Of a DNA stretch of 64,000 nucleotides, positions 24,942-33,540 are shown one piece after another. The translations under genes were made by a program, and so were the position numbers. The notes beneath the pieces are model-generated. The model ran no database searches and had not been told where the DNA came from. It worked only from the letters and a program-made list of their open reading frames with translations. Source of the stretch: an uncultured Paracoccaceae bacterium (GTDB lineage: Bacteria; Pseudomonadota; Alphaproteobacteria; Rhodobacterales; Rhodobacteraceae). The DNA is taken from positions 310,001 to 374,000 of the forward strand of contig CANNFQ010000002.1 in NCBI GenBank assembly GCA_947503925.1. The letters run 5' to 3'. Numbering within the stretch: the first letter of the stretch is position 1; each line of letters opens with the position of its first letter.

Positions 24942-25588
24942 GGGGCGGCACTGTCGCCCATGATAGTGGCTGGATCACCGGCCAGCGTGACGATTCTGTT
25001 GGCCAGTTTTTCCGCCTCTGCCATCACATGGGTGACCAATATTGTCGTGACCTGATGGCTGTCACGCAGCCTTGTAAAAAGGCGCATCATATCGTCCGCA
25101 ATCGCTGCATCAAGCGAGACGAAGGGTTCGTCCATTAGCAGGAGCGCGGGTTCGACCGCGAAGGCCCGCGCCAATGACAGCCGCCGTTGCTGCCCCAGTG
25201 ACAGCCGGTTGGGATAGCTATCTGTCCGGTCGGCCAGCCCGACATCGGTCAGCGCTACGTTGGCCTGTTCCGGGCTTACCCCGGTCGCAATGGTGATGTT
25301 GTCGCGCAGGTTGCGCCAGGGCAGCAGGGTTGGTTCCTGAAACACCATCGCCGTCTTGCCATGGACCTTGCAGGACCCGTCATAGCGGTTTTCCAACCCT
25401 GCAAAGATCCGCAGCAGTGATGATTTGCCGATCCCCGATGGCCCGACAAGAGCGACCGTTTGTCCGGTGGGCACGGTCAGGTGAATGTTGCGCAGGATCG
25501 GTTTGCCATCAAAGCTGAGATGGTTGAGCGCCAAAGCCAAAACCGGGGCATCTGCACCGGTGTCGACGTTAGGGTTGGCCTGTGGCAT
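24929..25588 (-). CDS. ABC transporter ATP-binding protein (SsuB/TauB-like)
   Basis: A 219-residue ATPase with Walker A GPSGIGKSS, Q-loop VFQEPTLLPWRNL, signature LSLGQQRRLSLARAF and Walker B LLLMDEPF. The FQEP and PWRN pattern is typical of nitrate/sulfonate/taurine-type importers. It starts directly after the stop of its binding-protein gene. No permease gene of this type is adjacent or elsewhere in the window; downstream is a convergent kinase gene. The transporter is therefore incomplete here. Confidence 0.88.
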   Translation of the reverse strand: MPQANPNVDTGADAPVLALALNHLSFDGKPILRNIHLTVPTGQTVALVGPSGIGKSSLLRIFAGLENRYDGSCKVHGKTAMVFQEPTLLPWRNLRDNITIATGVSPEQANVALTDVGLADRTDSYPNRLSLGQQRRLSLARAFAVEPALLLMDEPFVSLDAAIADDMMRLFTRLRDSHQVTTILVTHVMAEAEKLANRIVTLAGDPATIMGDSAAPSRT

Positions 25589-26560
25589 CTAGCTGCCGTT
25601 TTGCAGGAATGTTCCGTCGGGCAGGGCGGTGGCCTGACCCAAAAGCTCTGCACCACCCAACTCATACATCAGTTCCAGCATGCGCCCGGCGGCGTCTTCA
25701 TCCGTGGGGCCGGGGGCGGGGATGCCTGCCCGGAACCCGGCCACGAGAGCCGCAAACTGCGCATCGTCATCGGCATTCATGCGTGGGCGCAGCCTGTCCC
25801 ATTCGGCATCATCGCTAGCCAGAATATCCTTGGCCCCACGCGAGGCTGCCGCAAGTCCCGCCACAAGGGCGGGATTGTCGCGCAGCATCTCGCCCTTGAT
25901 GACGTAGCCCAGAAGCGGCGTTTCCGGATCAAGCCCCAGATCGGCCGACGCCTCTGCCACGTCGATCAGCGTCCGCATCCCGCCTGCGTTCATCTTGGCC
26001 CCGAAATGCCAAAAATTGATCGCGGCATCGACCTCGCCGGAGCGGGCCGCACCAAAGATCAGCGGCGGTGCGCCAAAAACCTGTTCCGTTGCATCGCCCA
26101 GATCCATCGCATGGTTCTTGGCGGCATAGGCTTGCAGGATCAGCCAGCTTTTATCCAGTGGCCCGCCCGCGATCCCGATTTTCCGGCCTGCCAGATCGGT
26201 CAGGTTCTGAGCTGTGCTGTCACCCGGCACCATGATTCCGCCCACCGCCTTGGAATAGGGGATGAACACAAAATCATTGCCTGCCGCCCGTTGCCGCGCC
26301 ACCCAGAGCCAGTCAGAGACGATCACATCCGCCTCGCCCCCTTGAAAGGCGACTTTGGCCGCTGATCCCCCTGCCATCCCCTGCACATCAAGGGTAAAGC
26401 CATTGGCCTGATCCAGCCCGTGATGTTTGATCGTGTCCAGTTCCCAATTCACTGTGCCGAATTTCAGCACGGCGGCGCGCAGTGTTGGTGTATCTGCTAG
26501 GCTGGCCGTGGCCAGACAGAGGCTGATCGCCGCTGTTGCGATAGATTTCATGAATGTCAT
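25589..26560 (-). CDS. NMT1/SsuA-like ABC substrate-binding protein
   Basis: A 323-residue periplasmic protein with signal peptide (ATASLADT) and the NMT1/THI5/SsuA fold: AVLKFGTVNWELDTIKHHGLD, GGEADVIVSDWLWVARQRAAG, and GRKIGIAGGPLDKSWLILQ. Relatives bind sulfonates, thiamine precursors or similar. Its promoter region contains GGTCGTATTCC, related to the sites before the PQQ dehydrogenase, so it may be co-regulated with alcohol oxidation. An alternative Met four residues in (MKSIA) is a better signal-peptide start. Confidence 0.82.
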   Translation of the reverse strand: MTFMKSIATAAISLCLATASLADTPTLRAAVLKFGTVNWELDTIKHHGLDQANGFTLDVQGMAGGSAAKVAFQGGEADVIVSDWLWVARQRAAGNDFVFIPYSKAVGGIMVPGDSTAQNLTDLAGRKIGIAGGPLDKSWLILQAYAAKNHAMDLGDATEQVFGAPPLIFGAARSGEVDAAINFWHFGAKMNAGGMRTLIDVAEASADLGLDPETPLLGYVIKGEMLRDNPALVAGLAAASRGAKDILASDDAEWDRLRPRMNADDDAQFAALVAGFRAGIPAPGPTDEDAAGRMLELMYELGGAELLGQATALPDGTFLQNGS

Positions 26561-26604
26561 TGCACCCTCCCGGTTCTGCGCCAGACTAGCAGCATTTCCA
26601 AAGG

Positions 26605-26622
26605 CCGGAATACGACCAAAGG
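26605..26622. promoter_or_regulatory. Candidate regulator site upstream of SsuA-like gene
   Basis: The minus strand reads CCTTTGGTCGTATTCCGG, sharing GGTCGTAT with the block at 27242-27249 and GGTCG(A/T)AT with the pedF promoter region. It lies 45-62 bases before the minus-strand gene. Confidence 0.4.
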
Positions 26623-26627
26623 CGGGG

Positions 26628-27149
26628 TCATTCGATGATCAGTCGGGGTAGCCAGTGCCCATCCGGGTCACTTTCATGCAGGTCCTGCGCGCGTAGCGGT
26701 CGTAACTCTCCCGCCGCGGGTGGGGCCGAAAGCAGATCCATATCCATTTCCATCAATCTGCCGGTCAGCGCGCCATCTGTTTCGCTGAGCCGGTAATAGA
26801 CTCCGTTCCACATGTTGATCCCGTATTCATCGGCGTCTTTCCAGACAAACATGAGGTCATATTCAAGATCGGTCAGATTCGCCGAAATGTTCCGTTTGAT
26901 GTCATAGGGGTAGGGGACGTGGCACCAGTGTTTGCCCGGCCCTTCCAGGCATTTGAAAGGCCGCATCGACAGGAAATGATCGCTGAAGGCGGCAGTGTTC
27001 ATGGCGATCCGGTAGCTTTGATCATCGGCGATGGTCACTGTGGCGATGGCGATCCGATTGTCGTCACCATCAGTCGCGTAAACGGTGCGTGTTTCGCCCT
27101 GCGCGGTTGTCGCGATCAGCGCCAGGGCCAGGCCAAATGCTGGTTTCAT
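26628..27149 (-). CDS. Periplasmic protein of unknown function beside PQQ dehydrogenase
   Basis: A 173-residue protein ([20 protein letters not shown] is the signal peptide). The mature part has an all-beta look, two cysteines in [19 protein letters not shown] that could form a disulfide, and many Trp/Tyr residues ([10 protein letters not shown]). I chose ATG 27149, which has AGGG six bases upstream; the reading frame stays open to 27638 but that part lies antisense to the dehydrogenase. It is divergent from the dehydrogenase gene, so a shared role in alcohol oxidation is plausible but unproven. No family is recognised. Confidence 0.7.
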   Translation of the reverse strand: MKPAFGLALALIATTAQGETRTVYATDGDDNRIAIATVTIADDQSYRIAMNTAAFSDHFLSMRPFKCLEGPGKHWCHVPYPYDIKRNISANLTDLEYDLMFVWKDADEYGINMWNGVYYRLSETDGALTGRLMEMDMDLLSAPPAAGELRPLRAQDLHESDPDGHWLPRLIIE

Positions 27150-27250
27150 CATGATCCCTTTCTCTACCATAGACCCTAGCAAAACAGGGGCTGAGTCGCA
27201 GCAGGACAAAGGTCTTGGTCCCATATCGTCAACTGCGGAAAGGTCGTATG

Positions 27251-27267
27251 ACCAAGGTTCTATATCC
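27251..27267. promoter_or_regulatory. Candidate regulator site upstream of PQQ dehydrogenase
   Basis: ACCAAGGTTCTATATCC lies 94-110 bases before the start codon. It matches ACCAAGGTCCTATACCA of the pedF promoter region (minus strand) at 14 of 17 positions. The preceding GGTCGTATG (27242-27250) matches the SsuA-like promoter. Confidence 0.5.
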
Positions 27268-27360
27268 CCAGACAGCCCTTTGACGAATACTGATGCCGGA
27301 CTGATCCGCGCCCTTTGCGGATCGCGAGGACAGTCTGACAGGGAATGGGAGGAACCATCA

Positions 27361-29124
27361 ATGAAACGGTTTGTTATGGCCGTGGCCACCGCAATCGCAA
27401 CCGCAGGTGTTGCGCAGGCGCAGGTCACCGAAGAGATGCTTTTGAATGATACCGCATCCACTGGGGATGTGTTGACCAACGGGATGGGGCGCCATTTGCA
27501 GCGGTATTCCCCGCTGGACACGCTGAACCGCGACAATGTCGAAAATCTGGTCCCCGCTTGGGCCTTTTCGCTGGGCGGTGAAAAGCAACGCGGCCAAGAG
27601 ACCCAGCCGATTGTCCATGATGGGGTGATGTATATCACCGGCTCATACAGCCGCCTTTATGCCATTGATGTGACAACCGGTGCCGAGATCTGGCAATATG
27701 ATGCCCGCCTACCCGAAGGTATTCTGCCCTGCTGTGACGTGGTCAATCGCGGTGCTGCCATCTTTGGCGACAATATCTATTTTGGCACATTGGATGCCCG
27801 TATCGTGGCCTTGAACAAGGACACCGGCGATGTCGTCTGGAACAAAAAAATTGCCGATTACAAGGCGGGTTACAGCTATACTGCCGCCCCGTTGATCGTG
27901 AATGGCCTTGTCATCACCGGCAATTCGGGTGGCGAATTTGGTATTGTCGGTGAGGTACAGGCCCGCGATGCCGAGACCGGTGATCTGGTCTGGACCCGTC
28001 CGGTGATCGAGGGCCATATGGGTACGCTGAACGGTGAAGAAAGCACCATGACGGGTGAGCTGAACGCCACATGGCCCGGTGATATGTGGAAGACGGGTGG
28101 CGGTGCCACCTGGTTGGGCGGCTCTTACGATGCCGATACTGACACGCTGGTTTTTGGCACCGGTAACCCTGCCCCGTGGAACAGCCATTTGCGCAATGCC
28201 GGTCAGCCGACGGACGGCAATGCCGGTGACAATCTTTATGCCGCCTCCCGTCTGGGCATTGATCCCGCCACTGGCGAAATCAAGTGGCATTACCAGACCA
28301 CCCCGCGCGAAGGCTGGGATTATGATGGTGTGAACGAGGTCGTGGCCTATACCGACCGTGACGGCAATGATCGCTTTGCCACCGCCGACCGGAACGGGTT
28401 CTTTTATGTGCTGAACCGCGAAGATGGCGCCTTTGTTTCCGCCACCCCGTTTGTGAAGGATATCAGCTGGGCCGAGGGGATTGATGAAAACGGGCGTCCG
28501 ATCTTTGTAGAAGAAAACCGGCCGGGTGATCCCGCCGAGGCTGCGGATGGCAACCGCGGTGAGGTTGTCTTTGCCTCCCCATCCTTCCTGGGGGGCAAGA
28601 ACTGGATGCCGATGGCCCATTCGCCTGATACCGGGTTGTTCTACGTCCCTTCCAACGAATGGGGCATGGATATCTGGAACGAGCCGATCACCTATAAGCA
28701 GGGTGCGGCTTATCTGGGCTCTGGCTTTACCATCAAGCCCAATTACGAAGATCATATCGGCAGCCTGAAGGCGATTGACCCCGATACCGGCGAGATTGTT
28801 TGGGAATACAAAAACGACGCGCCCTTGTGGGGCGGTGTGATGACCACCGCGGGTGGTCTGGTCTTTACCGGCACGCCAGAGGGTGAGTTCGTCGCCTTTG
28901 ATGACCAGACGGGCGAGGTTCTGTGGTCGTTCCAGACTGGTTCGGGGATCGTGGGTCAGCCGATCACCTGGGAACAAGATGGCGAACAATATGTCACCGT
29001 GATTTCCGGTTGGGGTGGTGCGGTCCCGCTTTGGGGTGGTGAGGTGGCCAAGAAGGTCAATTACCTCAACCAGGGTGGTCTGCTTTGGACATTCCGCCTG
29101 CCACGGCAGTTTGCGGCCAACTAG
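27361..29124 (+). CDS. PQQ-dependent alcohol dehydrogenase, lanthanide-type signature
   Basis: A 587-residue periplasmic quinoprotein with signal peptide cleaved after AQA (residue 20) and an eight-bladed propeller of tryptophan-docking repeats. The vicinal disulfide Cys124-Cys125 ([10 protein letters not shown]) that contacts PQQ is present. Metal and catalytic residues are Glu192 (SGGEFG), Asn269 (GTGNPAPWN), the catalytic Asp320 and an extra Asp322 in GWDYDGVNE. The second Asp, two positions on, is the mark of lanthanide-dependent XoxF/PedH enzymes; calcium enzymes have Ala or Ser. It oxidises primary alcohols and passes electrons to a PedF-type cytochrome. GGGAGG precedes the ATG. Confidence 0.93.
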   Translation: MKRFVMAVATAIATAGVAQAQVTEEMLLNDTASTGDVLTNGMGRHLQRYSPLDTLNRDNVENLVPAWAFSLGGEKQRGQETQPIVHDGVMYITGSYSRLYAIDVTTGAEIWQYDARLPEGILPCCDVVNRGAAIFGDNIYFGTLDARIVALNKDTGDVVWNKKIADYKAGYSYTAAPLIVNGLVITGNSGGEFGIVGEVQARDAETGDLVWTRPVIEGHMGTLNGEESTMTGELNATWPGDMWKTGGGATWLGGSYDADTDTLVFGTGNPAPWNSHLRNAGQPTDGNAGDNLYAASRLGIDPATGEIKWHYQTTPREGWDYDGVNEVVAYTDRDGNDRFATADRNGFFYVLNREDGAFVSATPFVKDISWAEGIDENGRPIFVEENRPGDPAEAADGNRGEVVFASPSFLGGKNWMPMAHSPDTGLFYVPSNEWGMDIWNEPITYKQGAAYLGSGFTIKPNYEDHIGSLKAIDPDTGEIVWEYKNDAPLWGGVMTTAGGLVFTGTPEGEFVAFDDQTGEVLWSFQTGSGIVGQPITWEQDGEQYVTVISGWGGAVPLWGGEVAKKVNYLNQGGLLWTFRLPRQFAAN

Positions 29125-29143
29125 GTTTCTCCTGCTCACGGCC

Positions 29144-29176
29144 AGGCGCATCCCGTCAGGGGTGCGCCTTTGTTTT
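29144..29176 (+). terminator. Intrinsic terminator after PQQ dehydrogenase
   Basis: AGGCGCATCCC (29144-29154) pairs with GGGGTGCGCCT (29159-29169) with one mismatch, followed by TTGTTTT. It lies 20 bases after the stop codon. Confidence 0.85.
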
Positions 29177-29221
29177 CACAGCATGTCATTGGCCGTAAAA
29201 CAACTGACAGAAGGACGGGCG

Positions 29222-29246
29222 AAAAAATCTGTTACACAGATTTTTT
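29222..29246. repeat. Palindrome copy 1, AAAAAATCTGT-TAC-ACAGATTTTTT
   Basis: Perfect 11-base arms around TAC, with T running on to 29248. It could be a second terminator, but an almost identical palindrome follows 63 bases on, centre to centre. Confidence 0.7.
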
Positions 29247-29284
29247 TTGGAGCCATAGGGTTGAAGTGCCATCGGTATGGTGCT

Positions 29285-29309
29285 GAAAAATCTGTGCAAC
29301 AGATTTTTC
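29285..29309. repeat. Palindrome copy 2, GAAAAATCTGT-GCA-ACAGATTTTTC
   Basis: Perfect 11-base arms around GCA. It shares the core AAAAATCTGT-N3-ACAGATTTTT with copy 1. It lies 80-104 bases before the response regulator start, a plausible operator position. Confidence 0.7.
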
Positions 29310-29388
29310 CTGTCTCGCGTTTCTTGAGCCCTTGTATCGGGCATCTATTGGACCTTTGGCGAACTGGCTGAAACGCTGTGTCTGCGAT

Positions 29389-30102
29389 ATGATCAGGCCC
29401 ATGCAGAGCACGACCCAGACATCACCCGATCAGGCCGCCCCGATACGCCCCAAAAGCTGGGCGCTGATCATTGATGATCATCCGCTGTTTTGCGACGCGC
29501 TGGAACTGACCCTGCAAGCGCTTGGTCAGTTCACCGCAGTCAAAACCGCTGATTGCATGCAGGCCGGGCTGCAATTGCTCGATGGTGCCCCTGCCCCTGC
29601 ACTGATTCTGCTGGATCTCAACCTGCCGGATGTCAGCGGGTTGGACGGGCTGATCCGCATCAAACGTTGTGCTGAAAAATCGCCTGTGGTGATCGTGTCA
29701 TCCATGACCGACAACGCCGTCATCAACGGTGCCATTGCCGCAGGCGCGTCGGGGTTCGTGCCGAAACATTCCGGGCGCGCTGTGTTCAAGGAGGCGCTAG
29801 CAGTCATTGCCGCTGATCATGTCTATAAACCCAGCGGGTTTGTCGAGCCTGATGAAGAAAACGATCACGCCCGGGCCCTTGCCCGATTGTCATCACTGAC
29901 CAATCAACAGGGTCGCATCTTGGAGCTGATCTGCGAGGGCAAGCTGAACAAGCAGATCGCCTATGATCTGTCGATTGCCGAAGGCACTGTCAAGGCGCAT
30001 GTCACGGCAATCATGCGCAAACTAGGTGTTCAGCGCAGGACCCAGGCCGTCCTGGTCGCGCAGGAAGCCCGTTATTTTAACACCTTGCCAAGTTCAAACT
30101 GA
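29389..30102 (+). CDS. LuxR/NarL-type response regulator
   Basis: A 237-residue response regulator. The receiver domain holds IIDDHPLF, phospho-acceptor Asp76 in ILLDLNLPD, a conserved Ser/Thr in VIVSSM and Lys in FVPKHSG. The C-terminal HTH contains LTNQQGRILELICEGKLNKQIA and AEGTVKAHVTAIMRKLGV. ATG 29401 is an alternative start; neither has a strong ribosome site. Relatives such as ExaE/AgmR activate PQQ alcohol dehydrogenase genes, so it probably controls the flanking island, with the hybrid kinase two genes on as its likely partner. Confidence 0.88.
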   Translation: MIRPMQSTTQTSPDQAAPIRPKSWALIIDDHPLFCDALELTLQALGQFTAVKTADCMQAGLQLLDGAPAPALILLDLNLPDVSGLDGLIRIKRCAEKSPVVIVSSMTDNAVINGAIAAGASGFVPKHSGRAVFKEALAVIAADHVYKPSGFVEPDEENDHARALARLSSLTNQQGRILELICEGKLNKQIAYDLSIAEGTVKAHVTAIMRKLGVQRRTQAVLVAQEARYFNTLPSSN

Positions 30103-30138
30103 CCGCCTTATCCTTTCTGGCAGGGAGGGTCAGCTTTT

Positions 30139-31293
30139 ATGACCACGGCGTTTGCGTCGCGTGATAGCCTGCTTTGCAGGGCGCAGGTGCGTTGTTCGAC
30201 CACAGCACCGGTAGCTGATTTGCGCGCCCAGCTGGGGCCAGCACCGCTTGATTTGCTGATCTTGTTTGTCACCGCCCAGGCCGGATTTGCCGAAGTGGTC
30301 GCCGAGGCTGAAGCGTTCTATCCCGATACCGATGTCATTGCCTGCACAACTGCCGGAGAGATTGGTGCGGCGGGCTATGAGGACGGCCAGATTGTTGCGG
30401 TTGGGTTTCCGAAATCCGATTTTGCGGCCACTGCGCTGGCGATTTCTGATCTGGAACGCTTTGATGCAGATGCCGAAATGGATCGCGTGGCGCAGGAACG
30501 TGTCGCCTTGCAGGAACGCAGCCCTGAAATGGAAACCGGGTTCGCCTTTCTGATCGTTGATGGGTTGTCACTGCGCGAAGATATGCTGACCGCCACCATA
30601 TCGCCCGCTTTGCGCGATATGCCGTTATTCGGTGCCTCTGCCGGGGATGGTACGGCGTTTCGTGAAACGCTGGTGTCGCTGAATGGTGAGGTGCTGGAAA
30701 ACGCCGCCGTCCTGAGCCTGGTGCGCAGTCACCACCAGACGCGGGTGTTCAGCCTGAACCATCTTGCCCCGACTGAAACCCGGATGGTGGTTACTGATGC
30801 TGATCCTGAACGCCGCATCGTCAAATCCATCAATGCGGAACCCGCCGCCCGCGAATATGCCCGGATCGTTGGCAAGGACCCGTTTCAACTGGATCGTTTT
30901 ACCTTTGCCTCGCATCCTGTTGTTGTCCGGATTGGTGAGGATCACCATGTTCGCGCCATCCAGCAGGTCAATGATGATGGTGAGCTGGTGTTTTTTTCAG
31001 CCATTGATGAAGGCATGGTGCTGACTGTCGCCGAACCCACAAATATGGCCCAGCATCTGCGCCGCAAGATGGAAGAGCTTTCCAAGGAAAGTGGCTTTAG
31101 CGATGTGATCTGCTGCGATTGTATCCTGCGCCGGATTGAGGCGGAACAGACGCAGATGACCCGTGAGCTTTCCGATATCCTGTCCGAAAACAACGTGACC
31201 GGCCTGTCGACCTATGGCGAGCAGATTGGCCCTTTGCATGTCAATCAGACCATGACCGGTGTTGCCCTGTACCGCAAAGGGGCGGCTGACTGA
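30139..31293 (+). CDS. FIST-domain sensor protein, NosP-like
   Basis: A 384-residue soluble protein with FIST N (IACTTAGEIGAAGYEDGQIV, FLIVDGLSLREDMLTATI, GASAGDGTAF) and FIST C domains (DPFQLDRFTFASHPVV to GLSTYGEQIGPLHVNQTMTG). In Pseudomonas the NO-sensing haem protein NosP is a FIST protein encoded next to the kinase NahK (ErcS'), and that pair lies in the ethanol-oxidation regulon. Here the next gene is a NahK-like hybrid kinase whose start overlaps this stop (TGATG). Ligand identity, whether NO or another small molecule, cannot be read from sequence. Confidence 0.87.
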   Translation: MTTAFASRDSLLCRAQVRCSTTAPVADLRAQLGPAPLDLLILFVTAQAGFAEVVAEAEAFYPDTDVIACTTAGEIGAAGYEDGQIVAVGFPKSDFAATALAISDLERFDADAEMDRVAQERVALQERSPEMETGFAFLIVDGLSLREDMLTATISPALRDMPLFGASAGDGTAFRETLVSLNGEVLENAAVLSLVRSHHQTRVFSLNHLAPTETRMVVTDADPERRIVKSINAEPAAREYARIVGKDPFQLDRFTFASHPVVVRIGEDHHVRAIQQVNDDGELVFFSAIDEGMVLTVAEPTNMAQHLRRKMEELSKESGFSDVICCDCILRRIEAEQTQMTRELSDILSENNVTGLSTYGEQIGPLHVNQTMTGVALYRKGAAD

Positions 31294-33515
31294 TGTCGAT
31301 TATCAACCCCAATGACCCGATCGAACGCCAGAACCAGAAGCTGTTGCAGATCGCCCATTCCCTGATGCGCAAGGTAGAGCAAAAAACCGATCAATCCGGT
31401 CTGGCCTATCAACAGTTCGAACGTGCCGCGATGCTGGAAACCCAAGTGCGTCAGCGCACCAAGGAACTGGAGCGCACCCTTGATCTGTTGCAGGAATCCA
31501 ATGCCCAGCTGGAACAGGCCAATGTCGAGACTGAACGTGCCCGCACCAATATAACCGAGGCGATTGAAGCCATTGACGAAGGTTTTGCCCTGTTTGACGA
31601 AAACGAATGTCTGGTTTTGTTCAATAGCCGTTTTTGCCGCGACATTGCCGATATCCGCCGTCAGCTCGTCGCGGGGCTGACATTCACCGAATATGTCGGT
31701 CTTGTCTCGCGCAGTGAACATCTGGCTTTGCCTGATGGTCAGCCTCCTGCCGAATGGGCCGCCCGCCGACTGTCCCGTCACAGCCGCGATCACGTTGTGT
31801 TTAATGTCAGTCTGGTGTGGAACCGCTGGTTGCAGATCAGTGAACATCGCACCGGGCAGGGTGGTACTGTGATCTTGCAGACCGATGTCACCGATATGAT
31901 GCGATCCGAACGCCAGCAGCGTGACCGGATGCTGGACCGGCAGGCCAAGATCCTGCAAGCAACGCTGGATCATCTGAATCAGGGTGTCTGCATCTTTGAT
32001 CCCGACAATATTCTGGTCGGTTGGAACAAGAACATGAGCCGCATGCTGGCCTTGCCCCCGCGTCGCCCGGTCCATGGTCTGGCTTTTGCGGATTTATTGC
32101 AGATGCTAGAAAATGATCTGACCTTTCATGGTGATTTTGACAGTAATCGCCTTGCAAGATGGGCCGAACGCCGGTCCCGCCGCGGTTCCATTGCCTTTGA
32201 AATTACCCGTAGCGACAAACAGGTCCTGAGTGTTTTTGCCCAAGAGATGCCCGACCGTGGTTTTGTGATCAGTTTTACCGATGTCACGTCAGAACATGAG
32301 GCCGCCCGCGCGATGGCCGCGATGAACGAGACCTTGGAGCGCGGCGTGATTGCCCGCACCGAAGAACTGGGCGAGGCGCTGGCTGAGGCCGAGCGCGCCA
32401 ATGCCTCAAAATCCCGCTTTGTCGCCGCGGCCAGCCATGATCTGTTGCAGCCCTTATCGGCTGCCAAGCTTTTCATGTCATCCCTGTCAGATCAGCTGGT
32501 TGATCCAGATGCCCGCACCATTCTGGGCAAGGCGGAAAATGCACTGCTGGGTGTTGAAAGCATTATCGAGGCCTTGCTGGACATTTCCAAACTGGATGCA
32601 GGCAAGGCGGTGTTTGATATTCAGACGGTGCCCCTGTCGGCCATTCTGTCACCTTTGCGTGATGAACTGACCCCGATGGCCACGGCCAAGGGGTTGGATC
32701 TGACGATCATGGACAGCAGTCTGTTGGTGGCCAGTGACCCCGGTTACCTGCGCCGCATCATGCAGAACCTGATCACCAATGCGATCAAATACACCCGCAC
32801 CGGCCGTGTCATTGCCGGGGTCCGCCGCAATGGCGGCTCTGCCCGGTTGGAGGTTTGGGATACCGGCCCGGGGATCGCCGAAGGCGCCCGCAAAACTGTT
32901 TTCAAGGAGTTTGAGCGGCTTGAGCATGCCGGGGGCAGTGATGGTCTGGGCCTTGGTCTGGCGATTGTCGAACGCGCGGCTAAAGGATTGGGGCATGAGT
33001 TGAGCCTCTGGTCCAATGTCGGGCAGGGCAGTTGTTTTTCACTGAATATGCAGATTGCAAGTAAGGCCCGCCGTACCCGGCCGGACATCCCCCGCCGCAG
33101 ACCCGATTGGCAGAATGCACTGGATGGCATGATCGTTTTGCTGGTGGAAAATGATATCCGTCTGGCCCATGCGATGACCCACATGATCGAACAGCATGGG
33201 GCCGAGGTGCTGTTGGCTGAAGGTGCGTCAGAGGCCGTCGCCTTGTTAGGTGAGATACAATTGGTGCCTGACGTGATGCTGCTGGATTATCAGCTAGGTG
33301 TTGGCGCATCGGGTCTGGAGCTGTACGAGCAAATCAAGCACCGCTTTGGAACGGTGCCTGCCGCCATCATCTCGGCCAATCGCAGCCGGGATTTGCAAAC
33401 TGGCTGTGCCGCATTGGGATTGCGTCTGTTGCCCAAGCCAATTGATCGCGAGACGTTGTTGCAGTTTCTTGTGGCGACGCGGGATGCGGAAACCGGCCAG
33501 TTGTGCGCGCTGTAA
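31293..33515 (+). CDS. PAS-containing hybrid histidine kinase, NahK/ErcS'-like
   Basis: A 740-residue soluble hybrid kinase. An N-terminal coiled coil (about 15-85) leads to two PAS-type segments (EAIDEGFALFDENECLVLFN near 88-107 and ATLDHLNQGVCIFDPDNILV near 222-241). The HisKA domain has phospho-acceptor His382 in AASHDLLQPL, the ATPase has NAIKYTRTG and GLGLGLAIVER, and a C-terminal receiver has Asp665 (VMLLDYQLG). The architecture and the SHDLLQPL box match NahK-type kinases. It presumably is inhibited or stimulated by the FIST protein and feeds the LuxR regulator. Confidence 0.88.
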   Translation: MSIINPNDPIERQNQKLLQIAHSLMRKVEQKTDQSGLAYQQFERAAMLETQVRQRTKELERTLDLLQESNAQLEQANVETERARTNITEAIEAIDEGFALFDENECLVLFNSRFCRDIADIRRQLVAGLTFTEYVGLVSRSEHLALPDGQPPAEWAARRLSRHSRDHVVFNVSLVWNRWLQISEHRTGQGGTVILQTDVTDMMRSERQQRDRMLDRQAKILQATLDHLNQGVCIFDPDNILVGWNKNMSRMLALPPRRPVHGLAFADLLQMLENDLTFHGDFDSNRLARWAERRSRRGSIAFEITRSDKQVLSVFAQEMPDRGFVISFTDVTSEHEAARAMAAMNETLERGVIARTEELGEALAEAERANASKSRFVAAASHDLLQPLSAAKLFMSSLSDQLVDPDARTILGKAENALLGVESIIEALLDISKLDAGKAVFDIQTVPLSAILSPLRDELTPMATAKGLDLTIMDSSLLVASDPGYLRRIMQNLITNAIKYTRTGRVIAGVRRNGGSARLEVWDTGPGIAEGARKTVFKEFERLEHAGGSDGLGLGLAIVERAAKGLGHELSLWSNVGQGSCFSLNMQIASKARRTRPDIPRRRPDWQNALDGMIVLLVENDIRLAHAMTHMIEQHGAEVLLAEGASEAVALLGEIQLVPDVMLLDYQLGVGASGLELYEQIKHRFGTVPAAIISANRSRDLQTGCAALGLRLLPKPIDRETLLQFLVATRDAETGQLCAL

Positions 33516-33540
33516 TCCACGCTCTTTCCACAATAACCGA

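Noticed and set aside
27150..27638. N-terminal extension of the 173-residue minus-strand protein
   Set aside because: The extension lies inside the dehydrogenase gene and its promoter; a signal peptide begins exactly at 27149 with AGGG upstream.
27709..29151. 480-codon open frame on the minus strand
   Set aside because: It is antisense to the PQQ dehydrogenase, whose motifs are complete. High GC third positions leave long empty frames on the opposite strand, and no family resemblance or ribosome site is seen.
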